Positions 36,179 to 43,362 of a DNA stretch of 64,000 bases are shown here, piece after piece. Numbering within the stretch: the stretch's first letter is position 1; each line of letters starts with the position of its first letter. The translations under genes and the position numbers were made by a program. The notes beneath the pieces are model-generated. The model saw only the letters and a program-made list of their open reading frames with translations. It was not told the origin of the DNA and searched no databases. This stretch comes from Henriciella sp. GTDB taxonomy: Bacteria > Pseudomonadota > Alphaproteobacteria > Caulobacterales > Hyphomonadaceae. The DNA is taken from NCBI GenBank assembly GCA_013213785.1, contig JABSPZ010000011.1, forward strand, positions 124,001-188,000. The letters are read 5' to 3'.

Positions 36179-36702
36179 TCTCGCTTCCAGATCAGCTTTG
36201 CATGCGCGTCGGCATCGGGCTTCAAGCCCATCCAAGCAAGCTGACCCGTTCGTGCGTTTACGATGACGCAGCGCCCGCGTTCAGCCAGCACTGTGGAGAG
36301 TTGCGCCCGCAATTCCACGATGGTCTGTGTTGAGGTTAGGATGAAACTGCCCGGCATGAGTTCGGAGAACGTCCCGACTTCATTCAAAAACAAGATGACT
36401 GCGCGGCGGCCATCGCCGTCGGTTTGCACGGTCAGAAAAAAGTTTGATGCTTCTTCTTGTTCCACCGGCGTGGTCGCACTCTGCTGAGCTTGAAACAGCG
36501 CTGTAAGCTCGGCGTGGGAGCGAGCAACCAGAAATGCGCCGCCGTCACCATTCGCGACTTTTGACGCCTCATTCAGCCGGCCCTCAGCTGCGAAAGACTG
36601 CAATTGCCCGAAAGTGTAAGGACCATAGACAGCGTCATCGACCATGATCCGCCAAATCGGAGGATCAATCGAAGATAGGTCGAGCGCATTCTTGTCTGGC
36701 AT
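36175..36702 (-). CDS. GYF_2 (DUF4339) domain protein
   Basis: A 175-residue protein. Residues about 16-70 match GYF_2: WRIMVDDAVYGPYTFGQLQS followed by AEGRLNEASKVANG, a domain believed to bind proline-rich or membrane partners. The C-terminal 90 residues, with FFLTVQTDGDGRRAVILFL and GRCVIVNARTGQLAWMGLKP, are not recognised. No signal peptide or membrane segment is visible. It is divergent from an enoyl-CoA hydratase. Function unknown. Confidence 0.75.
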   Translation of the reverse strand: MPDKNALDLSSIDPPIWRIMVDDAVYGPYTFGQLQSFAAEGRLNEASKVANGDGGAFLVARSHAELTALFQAQQSATTPVEQEEASNFFLTVQTDGDGRRAVILFLNEVGTFSELMPGSFILTSTQTIVELRAQLSTVLAERGRCVIVNARTGQLAWMGLKPDADAHAKLIWKRD

Positions 36703-36776
36703 GTCGCCACGTCATCCTTGATTCGGTGCCTACAGACCATAGCCTAGCGCCAAATCTAATTTTCCGGGAGGCCAGT

Positions 36777-37556
36777 ATGATTGATAGCGAGTTCGTAAAC
36801 ACTAAAGTTGAAGGCAACATTCTGGTGGTTGAAATCAATCGCCCGGAGAAAATGAATGCGCTGCACCCACCGGCCAATCGCGATTTGGGCGAAATCTTCA
36901 ATAAGTTTGCCGCGGACAAAGACCTTTGGGTGGCGATTATCACGGGCGCTGGTGATCGTGCCTTCTCCGCTGGGAATGATCTTCGCTATCAGGCCGAAGG
37001 GGGTGAAATGTTCCCCGTGCCGAGCGGCTTTGGCGGCCTGACCAATCGCTATGACCTGTTCAAACCGGTGATTGCAGCGGTCAATGGCGTCGCTATGGGC
37101 GGTGGCTTTGAGATCGCATTGGCGTGTGACTTGATCATTGCGTCTGACAATGCCCGTTTCGCCCTGCCTGAGCCAAAAGTTGGACTTGCTGCGCTTGCCG
37201 GCGGTCTACATCGTCTGCCACGCCAAATCGGCTTGAAGCGCGCGATGGGCATGATGCTCACGGGTCGCCATGTGTTTGCGGACGAAGGCAAAGAGCTTGG
37301 GTTTGTAAATGAGGTTGTACCTCAGGCTGAGCTTATGGATGCCGCCATGAAATGGGCCGGTATGATCACCGAGTGTTCGCCATCTTCTGTGCGCACGACG
37401 AAAGAAGTCGCGATGAAAGGGCTCGACACCGCTAATTTCCAAGAGGCCTTTGCAGCCAAATACGATGCGATCGGACGAATGGTCAAAGGCCCTGACTTTA
37501 TCGAAGGTCCGCTAGCGTTTTCGCAGAAGCGCAAGCCGAATTGGAGCGGCGAGTAA
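36777..37556 (+). CDS. Enoyl-CoA hydratase/isomerase family protein
   Basis: Crotonase-fold enzyme of 259 residues. The oxyanion-hole segments are AFSAGNDLRY and VNGVAMGGGFEIALACD, and FALPEPKVGLAALAGGLHRL carries one of the family's Glu residues. GGAGG precedes the ATG at 36777 at good spacing, so the upstream frame from 36726 is rejected. Crotonases hydrate enoyl-CoAs or catalyse isomerisation and other reactions; the exact one is unknown. A second family member occurs at 63190-63990. Confidence 0.92.
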   Translation: MIDSEFVNTKVEGNILVVEINRPEKMNALHPPANRDLGEIFNKFAADKDLWVAIITGAGDRAFSAGNDLRYQAEGGEMFPVPSGFGGLTNRYDLFKPVIAAVNGVAMGGGFEIALACDLIIASDNARFALPEPKVGLAALAGGLHRLPRQIGLKRAMGMMLTGRHVFADEGKELGFVNEVVPQAELMDAAMKWAGMITECSPSSVRTTKEVAMKGLDTANFQEAFAAKYDAIGRMVKGPDFIEGPLAFSQKRKPNWSGE

Positions 37557-37626
37557 GACATTTGCGTTTTACGACATTGGCTCATCCCGGTATGGTTTGA
37601 TCAATAAACCATAAGGGGTGAGTATA

Positions 37627-37959
37627 ATGTGGTCACTATTTCGAGCGCTATCGAACGGTTCAGCCAAGATTTTGGCGACGTTTTTCATGGTTCTGATATT
37701 GATGATGCTGGGCGTTCTGTTCTTGCCGAGCGTCTTCAATGGCGTGAATGATTTCGCCAACTATCTCGCGAACCTGGACATGATCCGAAACCCTAATCTT
37801 GGCGATCAAGGAATTGCTGTCTTCCGGGTTTTCATCAATGAAGCCGCGATTTTCGGCATCCTGATGACCTTGATTGCGCGGATCGTCGTGGAGATCATTT
37901 GGTGGGGCTCAGCGAAACTGTGGACTATGGTCAATCCGCCTGAAACTCCTGCGAACTAA
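37627..37959 (+). CDS. Small two-helix membrane protein of unknown function
   Basis: A 110-residue protein with hydrophobic segments at about 12-32 (ILATFFMVLILMMLGVLFLP) and 73-95. Between them lies NGVNDFANYLANLDMIRNPN. I do not recognise it. AAGGGG precedes the ATG at 37627 with eight bases of spacing; a GTG at 37618 overlaps that site and is unlikely. It stands alone in the same direction as the enoyl-CoA hydratase. Confidence 0.7.
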   Translation: MWSLFRALSNGSAKILATFFMVLILMMLGVLFLPSVFNGVNDFANYLANLDMIRNPNLGDQGIAVFRVFINEAAIFGILMTLIARIVVEIIWWGSAKLWTMVNPPETPAN

Positions 37960-38068
37960 GCTCGGCTAAACAGCAATTAACAGTCCGAACTGCTCAATTC
38001 TCGTGTTGTCCGTTTGCAGAGCGAGAACATCTCGCTATGTCGTGGCGAGAAGAATTTAGGAGTGTGCC

Positions 38069-38278
38069 ATGGGTCGCGAAGAAGTCCTACGCCTTGAGGC
38101 GTATTTGAAAGAGAAACTCAATCCCGGTTTGCGCCTGATCGCACGCAAAGAAACCGACGATTCAGTTGAAGTGTATCTCGGCGCAGAGTTTCTCGCAGTT
38201 GTTTACAAAGACGTAGACGACGGCGAAACCAGCTACGCCTTGAACATGACGATCCTGTCTGAGGACATCGGAAGCTAA
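38069..38278 (+). CDS. DUF3126 family protein
   Basis: A 69-residue cytoplasmic protein beginning MGREEVLRLEAYLKEKLNPG and ending ALNMTILSEDI, the typical DUF3126 pattern with KETDDSVEVYLGAEFLAVVY in the middle. DUF3126 is restricted largely to Alphaproteobacteria, where it often neighbours cysE; here cysE lies 4.3 kb away. No function is known. AGGAG occurs eight to twelve bases before the ATG. This gene is one of the better lineage clues in the window. Confidence 0.88.
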   Translation: MGREEVLRLEAYLKEKLNPGLRLIARKETDDSVEVYLGAEFLAVVYKDVDDGETSYALNMTILSEDIGS

Positions 38279-38351
38279 ACGCGCGCTGCTGCGGTTTGTC
38301 AGCAGGCGCTCGCTGAATTGCGCCTGACGAATCGCCTTAGGCGATGACAGT

Positions 38352-39629
38352 ATGATGGAAGACAGGTCTCCTGAAGGCGCAAGCCCTCATCGTTACAAAC
38401 AGTCGATATTGAATTGGCCGCAGGATGAATCCCGCGTCGTGCTGCTTCAGCGGATGGGGATCCTCATTGGGATCCTTTTCCTAGCGACGCGGCTGATTGC
38501 GTCTCTTGTAACTCAAGGTCTGGAACTCGCACCAGGCGCGGTCATCGGCGGAGACTATCTTGCCTTCTACTCGGCGTCTGATCTCGTGCTTCAAGGCAGG
38601 GCTTTAGACGCCTATGATAAAGCAGCGTTCGAGGCTGCGCTTCAGTCTCATTTGGCGAGCGATAATTTGGGGCTCTTATGGCAATACCCGCCGGTATTGT
38701 TCTTCCTGATCGCGCCGCTTGCGCTGCTCCCTTACAAACTCAGCTATTGGCTCTGGATGTTTGCGACAGCGGCGATCCTGGCGTTAGCTCTTCGCCGCTT
38801 AACGCGTGACGTACAGCCGCAATCAAATGCATCAAAACTCATGCTTTGGGTATTGATGGCGTCACCAATCATCGTCGGCGTTTTCGTAAATGGTCAGATC
38901 AGTTTGCTGACAACTGCGCTGCTCGTAACGGCTGCTTACCGCCCAAAGGCGCACTGGATGCTGGCGGGCGTTTGCGCAGGGTTGCTGACGATCAAACCGC
39001 AACTCGGCGTGATTATCCCCTCTGCCTATCTCGCAATCGGCGCCTGGCGAACCATCGGTGTTGCAGCACTTGTTGCAATCGCGATCCATGGTCTCTCCGC
39101 GATCGTTTTTGGCGCTGAGAGCTTTCCGGCTTTTTTAAGCGCGCTCGATCGTATTCAAACGCAGGTCGCGACAGGTGGGGCGGATACGCCGCCCTATGCG
39201 ATGACCACACTGTTCGCGCAATTGCGGATATGGGGCATTTTTGGGACGCCCGCCTTGTGGGCGCACATTGCCTTCGCTGTCACCATCATCGCTTTTGTGA
39301 CCTGGCAATGGCGGGCTCAATCGAGCGAGGATAATCATTCCCTTTATCTCGCTGCACTGCTCTGCGCGTCGGCGATATTGATCACGCCTTACGCTTATGC
39401 GTATGAGCTTGCCGCGCTCGCGCCTGCCGGGCTTTGGATTGCTTGCGCGCCAAATCGCTGGAAAAGCATGGCGGCCGTTATCTTGATTGCTTTTTGGCTG
39501 ACGCTGACCCTGCGACGCGTGATCCCTTCAGACTTCGTTCTATCGCTTTCTTTCTTAGTTGCGATGGGCGCGTTCGCGTTGATGGCCTTCGGAAACCGTT
39601 CCGAGCAACATTCAGAACGAGTGGCTTAA
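38352..39629 (+). CDS. GT87-like integral membrane glycosyltransferase (DUF2029)
   Basis: A 425-residue membrane protein with about ten helices. After the first helix comes AVIGGDYLAFYSASDLVLQG, the catalytic-loop type with an acidic residue seen in polyprenol-phosphate mannosyltransferases. LLWQYPPVLFFLIAPLALLPY is also typical of GT87. Such enzymes add mannose or arabinose to envelope glycans or lipids. A bidirectional terminator follows. No glycan genes are adjacent, so the acceptor cannot be named. The two ATGs at 38352 and 38355 are equivalent choices. Confidence 0.85.
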   Translation: MMEDRSPEGASPHRYKQSILNWPQDESRVVLLQRMGILIGILFLATRLIASLVTQGLELAPGAVIGGDYLAFYSASDLVLQGRALDAYDKAAFEAALQSHLASDNLGLLWQYPPVLFFLIAPLALLPYKLSYWLWMFATAAILALALRRLTRDVQPQSNASKLMLWVLMASPIIVGVFVNGQISLLTTALLVTAAYRPKAHWMLAGVCAGLLTIKPQLGVIIPSAYLAIGAWRTIGVAALVAIAIHGLSAIVFGAESFPAFLSALDRIQTQVATGGADTPPYAMTTLFAQLRIWGIFGTPALWAHIAFAVTIIAFVTWQWRAQSSEDNHSLYLAALLCASAILITPYAYAYELAALAPAGLWIACAPNRWKSMAAVILIAFWLTLTLRRVIPSDFVLSLSFLVAMGAFALMAFGNRSEQHSERVA

Positions 39630-39635
39630 ACACAA

Positions 39636-39664
39636 AAAGCCCCGACCAAGTTGGCCGGGGCTTT
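39636..39664. terminator. Bidirectional terminator between GT87 and phoH
   Basis: AAAGCCCCG (39636-39644) pairs with CGGGGCTTT (39656-39664) over nine bases. On the minus strand the hairpin ends in a T5 run; on the plus strand the tract is only T3, so it is stronger for phoH. Confidence 0.8.
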
Positions 39665-39686
39665 CGAGTAGGTGTCGGTAGATGCG

Positions 39687-40499
39687 CTAAAGCACGTCGA
39701 GCATCTCAGCCACCAATGGATGGCGAACGACGTCCTGACCTTGGAGCCGGATGACGGAGGCGCCTCCGAGCTTCTCCAACCGCTCTGCCGCTTTCCCAAG
39801 ACCGGATAGCTCAGGCAGGAGATCAGATTGTGCAGGGTCGCCCGTGACGACCATGGTGGAGTGCCACCCCAGGCGCGTCAGCAGCATTTTGATCTGCGTG
39901 TAGGTGCAATTTTGCGCCTCGTCGATCACTACGAAGGCGTTGTTTAGCGTGCGTCCGCGCATAAAACCAATCGGCGCAATCTCGATCAGGCCTTCAGCCA
40001 TCATATGCTTAAGTTGTTGCGGGCTGAGGCGGTCGGATAGCGCGTCATAGAGGGGGCGCAGATAAGGCGCGAGTTTATCTTCCATCGCACCGGGCAAGAA
40101 CCCAATCTGTTCTCCCGCTTCTACCGCCGGGCGAGAGAGAATGATTCGAGCAACTTTGCCTTTCTGGAGGGCTTCGACCGCTTTGCAGATGGCAAGATAG
40201 GTCTTCCCGGTTCCTGCAGGGCCAAGCGCACAGACAAGCGACTTGTCTTCGAGCGCTTCCAGCAAGCGGGCTTGGTTCTCAGATCGAGGTTTGACTGTTT
40301 TCTGATAGCGTTGATTGCGCGCGCCATGGGCGGGTTCCGGCATTCGTTTAGGCGCGTCTGCATCGTCTGGGTGCCAATCATTTCCCCCTCCTGGGATCGC
40401 ATAGAGCTGGGTTTCACGGGCTGCACCTTTTTCGAAAAAATTCGACGCGTCGAAGGCGGCTTGTGCTTTCTGGCGTTTCGTTGCTGCGCGTTTACCCAT
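39687..40499 (-). CDS. phoH: PhoH-like ATPase
   Basis: A 270-residue PhoH2/PhoH-type P-loop ATPase, Walker A GPAGTGKTYLAICKAVEAL and Walker B NAFVVIDEAQNCTYTQIKM. The N-terminal 90 residues hold Lys/Arg-rich KRAATKRQKAQAAFDASNFF. The C-terminal ATPase resembles RNA-helicase and ribosome-associated PhoH proteins. In many Alphaproteobacteria phoH sits with ybeY and ybeZ, but here it is alone. A structured RNA with a terminator lies directly upstream, so phoH needs a promoter within 40500-40535 or readthrough. Confidence 0.92.
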   Translation of the reverse strand: MGKRAATKRQKAQAAFDASNFFEKGAARETQLYAIPGGGNDWHPDDADAPKRMPEPAHGARNQRYQKTVKPRSENQARLLEALEDKSLVCALGPAGTGKTYLAICKAVEALQKGKVARIILSRPAVEAGEQIGFLPGAMEDKLAPYLRPLYDALSDRLSPQQLKHMMAEGLIEIAPIGFMRGRTLNNAFVVIDEAQNCTYTQIKMLLTRLGWHSTMVVTGDPAQSDLLPELSGLGKAAERLEKLGGASVIRLQGQDVVRHPLVAEMLDVL

Positions 40500-40532
40500 G
40501 AGGATCTCCTTGTGAGGCTGAAGTTTGGGCAG

Positions 40533-40564
40533 AAAAAAACCGCCATGCCAAAGGCAGAGCGGTT
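40533..40564 (-). terminator. Rho-independent terminator upstream of phoH
   Basis: On the minus strand AACCGC pairs with GCGGTT, and inside it TGCC with GGCA, around a T3 loop; a T7 tract follows. It points away from the carbonic anhydrase gene and ends before the phoH ribosome binding site. Confidence 0.8.
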
Positions 40565-40674
40565 GGTGAATCAGCAGGGAGGGCCAGGGCTTCCGAACCG
40601 GAACCTAAGTTCCTTGTCGGCGGTGGTGTTTGCAAGGACGGTCTGTGGACCATCGGCAATCTGCCTCCCGAATC
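40533..40674 (-). ncRNA. Probable structured small RNA (possibly 6S-like)
   Basis: Minus-strand sequence of about 140 bases between the carbonic anhydrase and phoH genes. From the 5' end, GGGAGG can pair with CCTCCC near the 3' end, enclosing a 7-bp hairpin (GATGGTC-CACA-GACCGTC) and a GGAACTTAGGTTCC hairpin flanked by CAAGG. A strong terminator with a T7 tract follows. A long closing stem with an internal small hairpin on the 3' side recalls 6S RNA, but I cannot confirm that. It could also be a leader of phoH. Confidence 0.45.
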
Positions 40675-40700
40675 TCTATCTTGAATTACACACTAAGAGG

Positions 40701-40715
40701 GTTAACCGATTGTGA
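40701..40715. promoter_or_regulatory. CtrA-half-site-like motif
   Basis: GTTAACCGATTGTGA lies in the divergent region between the putative small RNA and the carbonic anhydrase gene. It matches a similar element at 57177-57191 at 13 of 15 positions. TTAAC-rich elements are CtrA half sites in this lineage; this is only a suggestion. Confidence 0.25.
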
Positions 40716-40757
40716 CAGAGATAATCCGCACGCGAAATAAAAAGACCGGAGATTGAT

Positions 40758-41291
40758 ATGGCATTGTACGAATTTGACGGCGTTAGCCCAAAAACCCCGC
40801 AATCGGGAAATTATTGGGTGGCAGAGAATGCAACTGTGTTGGGCAACGTGATTCTCGAAGAAAACGCCTCAGTTTGGTTCAACGCCGTTTTGCGCGGTGA
40901 CAATGATCCGATCACGATTGGTGAGAACTCGAACGTTCAGGATGGCAGCGTGCTTCACACCGATATTGGCTGTCCGTTGAACATCGGCAAAGACGTAACG
41001 ATTGGCCATATGGTGATGCTTCATGGGTGCACGATTGGCGATGAGACACTTATCGGCATCGGGGCCACAGTCCTGAACCGGGCACAGATCGGCAAAAATT
41101 GTATTATCGGCGCGCACGCGCTCATTCCTGAAGGCAAGGTGATTCCCGACAATTCCCTTGTTATGGGCGCGCCGGGCAAAGTCGTGAAAGAGTTGAGTGA
41201 CGCACAGGTGATGCTGATCAAAGGCTCAGCACAAGTCTATGTCGACAACTGGAAGCGATTTAAATCTGGCTTGAAGCGCATCGAAAGTTAG
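40758..41291 (+). CDS. Gamma carbonic anhydrase-like protein
   Basis: A 177-residue left-handed beta-helix protein. Hexapeptide turns include [29 protein letters not shown], and [20 protein letters not shown]. The zinc His residues in VLHTD, GHMVMLH are in the canonical order for the YrdA/CaiE-type gamma class. Members bind zinc or iron and may hydrate CO2 or act in complexes. The ATG has GGAG eight to nine bases before it. Transcribed divergently from the putative small RNA. Confidence 0.9.
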   Translation: MALYEFDGVSPKTPQSGNYWVAENATVLGNVILEENASVWFNAVLRGDNDPITIGENSNVQDGSVLHTDIGCPLNIGKDVTIGHMVMLHGCTIGDETLIGIGATVLNRAQIGKNCIIGAHALIPEGKVIPDNSLVMGAPGKVVKELSDAQVMLIKGSAQVYVDNWKRFKSGLKRIES

Positions 41292-41303
41292 GAAGCCGGG
41301 AAC

Positions 41304-41659
41304 CTAGTTCACCGTGTAGATGCAGACATCTCCGACACCGTCCGTGATCAAATCGACCTTTTCAGCAGCGGCTCGAGAGAGATCGATATCCGTCCGTCGA
41401 TAGAAGGCCCTCGGTCGTTGATTGTGACCGTGACCTCGCCTCGACCTTCTCGAATGACGCGGACTTTTGTCCCAAAACTCAGCGTCCGGTGTGCCGCGGT
41501 GAGTTTTGAGGGGACATAGGGCTCGCCGCTTGCGGTCGGGTTACCGGCCAAGCTGTCGGCATAATATGAGGCGCCAGCGCAAGCGATGAGCGTGCTTGGG
41601 GAACTATTTTCCGGTCCAGGGTCTTGATGACTGCACCCCATCAACAGGCTGGCAGCCAT
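41304..41659 (-). pseudogene. rlpA: RlpA-like lipoprotein, frameshifted at the 3' end
   Basis: A double-psi beta-barrel protein of about 118 residues with TASGEPYVPSKLTAAHRTLS and VTINDRGPSIDGR, the core of the RlpA septal lytic transglycosylase family. The frame then reads ISISLEPLLKRSI and stops at 41348. One base added near 41390-41391 (GG to GGG on the coding strand) restores DIDLSRAAAEKVDLITDGVG and a stop at 41304, exactly the expected family tail. The N terminus has LLMGCS as a lipobox, but the signal is unusually short and no ribosome binding site is clear. Either a pseudogene or a sequencing error. Confidence 0.8.
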
Positions 41660-41700
41660 CTAAACACGACGCAAGCGATTTTGAGAATTATGGAGGTCTT

Positions 41701-42069
41701 TTAAGCCTCCGATTTTGGTTCCCGTCGTGTAGCCACGAATATGACCCCTATCGCGATAGTACCGATCAAAATGCTGAGGCCTAACCAAGAGTCTCTGAGC
41801 AACCAGCCACTCAGCAAACATGCGAGCAGCATGCCGCCAATTGCTGCGACTTTGCTCTTGCGAGAGATTTCTCCATTTTCGACAAAGTCCCGCACAATGG
41901 GACCTACACCTGGCCGGGTGTAAATCCAATCACGGATCTTTGGGTGAGACTCCGCGAGACAGAATACAGCAGCAATCCAGAAAATCGTCGTTGGCCAAAG
42001 AGGGAGCAACAACCCCACCGCGCCTATGCCGAGAAACACAAACCCGAAGAGGACCCAGAGCCACCTCAT
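41701..42069 (-). CDS. YbaN/DUF454 family membrane protein
   Basis: A 122-residue inner-membrane protein. The DUF454 signature is GAVGLLLPLWPTTIFWIAAVFCLAES, with TRPGVGPIVRDFVENGEISRKSK following and two more hydrophobic stretches to the end. The ATG at 42069 overlaps the upstream flavoprotein stop (ATGA), so they are translationally coupled. The long frame from 42108 is not used. Function is unknown in the family. Confidence 0.87.
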   Translation of the reverse strand: MRWLWVLFGFVFLGIGAVGLLLPLWPTTIFWIAAVFCLAESHPKIRDWIYTRPGVGPIVRDFVENGEISRKSKVAAIGGMLLACLLSGWLLRDSWLGLSILIGTIAIGVIFVATRREPKSEA

Positions 42070-43274
42070 GCCGCCTCCGCGGCTGCGGCAGCGCTCGCCC
42101 AAGCCCATTGGAAATTATATCCGCCGAGCCAACCTGTGACGTCGACGCACTCGCCAATAAAGAAGAGGCCTGGTTGCAATTTGCTTTCCATCGTCCGCGA
42201 AGATAGGGCGTCTGTCGCGACTCCGCCAGCGGTGACTTCGGCTGTTCTCCAACCTTCAGTTCCGGCTGGTTTCAATCGCCATGCCTTTAGAAGCTGGGCG
42301 AGATGATCGATTTGTTGATTCGAAAGAGATGCGAGCCTCGTCGAGGGCGCGAGGTTTGCCTCGCTTGGGAAATAATTGGCAAATCGCGCTGGCAGCTTTT
42401 CAGCGAGCGTTTGAGAGAGCGGCTGTTTCGGAGCCGTCTGTTTTGCGCCCTGTAACCAATCCAGAGCGGATTGACCTGGAACAAGATCAAAGCTCAACGC
42501 TTCTGAGCCATTCCAGTAGGATGAGACTTGCAGGACGGAGGGGCCGGATAGACCTCTGTGGGTGAGCAGCATGTTCTCGACAAAGCTCGGCCCCGCTTCC
42601 GCGCGCGCTTCGACGGGAATCGCGACGCCCGATAATTCTGAGAATGTCTCTTTGTAACCATCGGTGAAGGTCATTGGCACGAGCGCAGGTCGAGGGTCGA
42701 TCACGCTGTGTCCAAATTGTTTGGCCAACTCATAGGCAAACCCAGTTGCACCGATCTTGGGGATTGAGAGCCCGCCTGTGGCAACGACTACGCTCTCAGC
42801 ATTTATTGGTCCAACGGAAGTTTGTACCACGAACGCGTCCGCGTCGCGTTTGACCTCATAGATCTCCGTTTCGAGTCGCAGTTCACCTCCAGATCCTTCG
42901 AGTTCCCGGATCAGCATCTCGATAACGGCGCCGCTTTTCTGGTCGCAGAAGAGTTGTCCCAAAGTCTTCTCGTGCCAGGTCAAACCGTGCTCGGCCATCA
43001 GGCTGCAGAAATCCCACGGTGTGTACCGAGCCAGCGCGGATTTCGCGAAGTGCGGGTTTTCGGAGAGGAAACACTTCGCATCGGTTTCGAGATTCGTGAA
43101 ATTACACCGCCCGCCGCCGGAGATACGAATCTTCTCTCCAGGTTTCTTGGAATGATCGAGGACCGAAACAGATCGTCCGCGCTTTGCGAGGCGTCCTCCG
43201 CAGAAGAGTCCAGCAGCGCCACCCCCAAGAACCAAGGCATCAACGTGTTGCAAAATTCGTTTCCAATCAGGCAA
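42066..43274 (-). CDS. YhiN/HI0933 family flavoprotein (NAD(P)/FAD-dependent oxidoreductase)
   Basis: A 402-residue flavoprotein: DALVLGGGAAGLFCGGRLAK at the start binds the FAD, and the family motif KISGGGRCNFTN is seen as IRISGGGRCNFTN. VVATGGLSIPKIGATGFAYE and GLFFIGECVDVTGWLGGYNF are typical of HI0933-like proteins, including BaiN. It has no established reaction in most bacteria. It is the first gene of a unit with YbaN. Its start region at 43274 faces the macroglobulin gene across 88 bases. Confidence 0.92.
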   Translation of the reverse strand: MPDWKRILQHVDALVLGGGAAGLFCGGRLAKRGRSVSVLDHSKKPGEKIRISGGGRCNFTNLETDAKCFLSENPHFAKSALARYTPWDFCSLMAEHGLTWHEKTLGQLFCDQKSGAVIEMLIRELEGSGGELRLETEIYEVKRDADAFVVQTSVGPINAESVVVATGGLSIPKIGATGFAYELAKQFGHSVIDPRPALVPMTFTDGYKETFSELSGVAIPVEARAEAGPSFVENMLLTHRGLSGPSVLQVSSYWNGSEALSFDLVPGQSALDWLQGAKQTAPKQPLSQTLAEKLPARFANYFPSEANLAPSTRLASLSNQQIDHLAQLLKAWRLKPAGTEGWRTAEVTAGGVATDALSSRTMESKLQPGLFFIGECVDVTGWLGGYNFQWAWASAAAAAEAA

Positions 43275-43362
43275 TCATGGCAAAAAAGTCTTTATTCCGC
43301 CCTGTTGGCGGCAAGCCGAAGCCGTGTATAGGATGAGTGAATTAAGAGGAAGGGACTTCATC

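Noticed and set aside
40121-40546. Minus-strand frame overlapping the phoH start
   Set aside because: It runs in another frame of the phoH coding region, and its upstream part lies in the terminator hairpin.
40533-40674. SRP (4.5S) RNA as identity of the structured element
   Set aside because: The conserved GGAAGGAAGC tetraloop region of SRP RNA is absent, so this identity was dropped in favour of an unnamed RNA.
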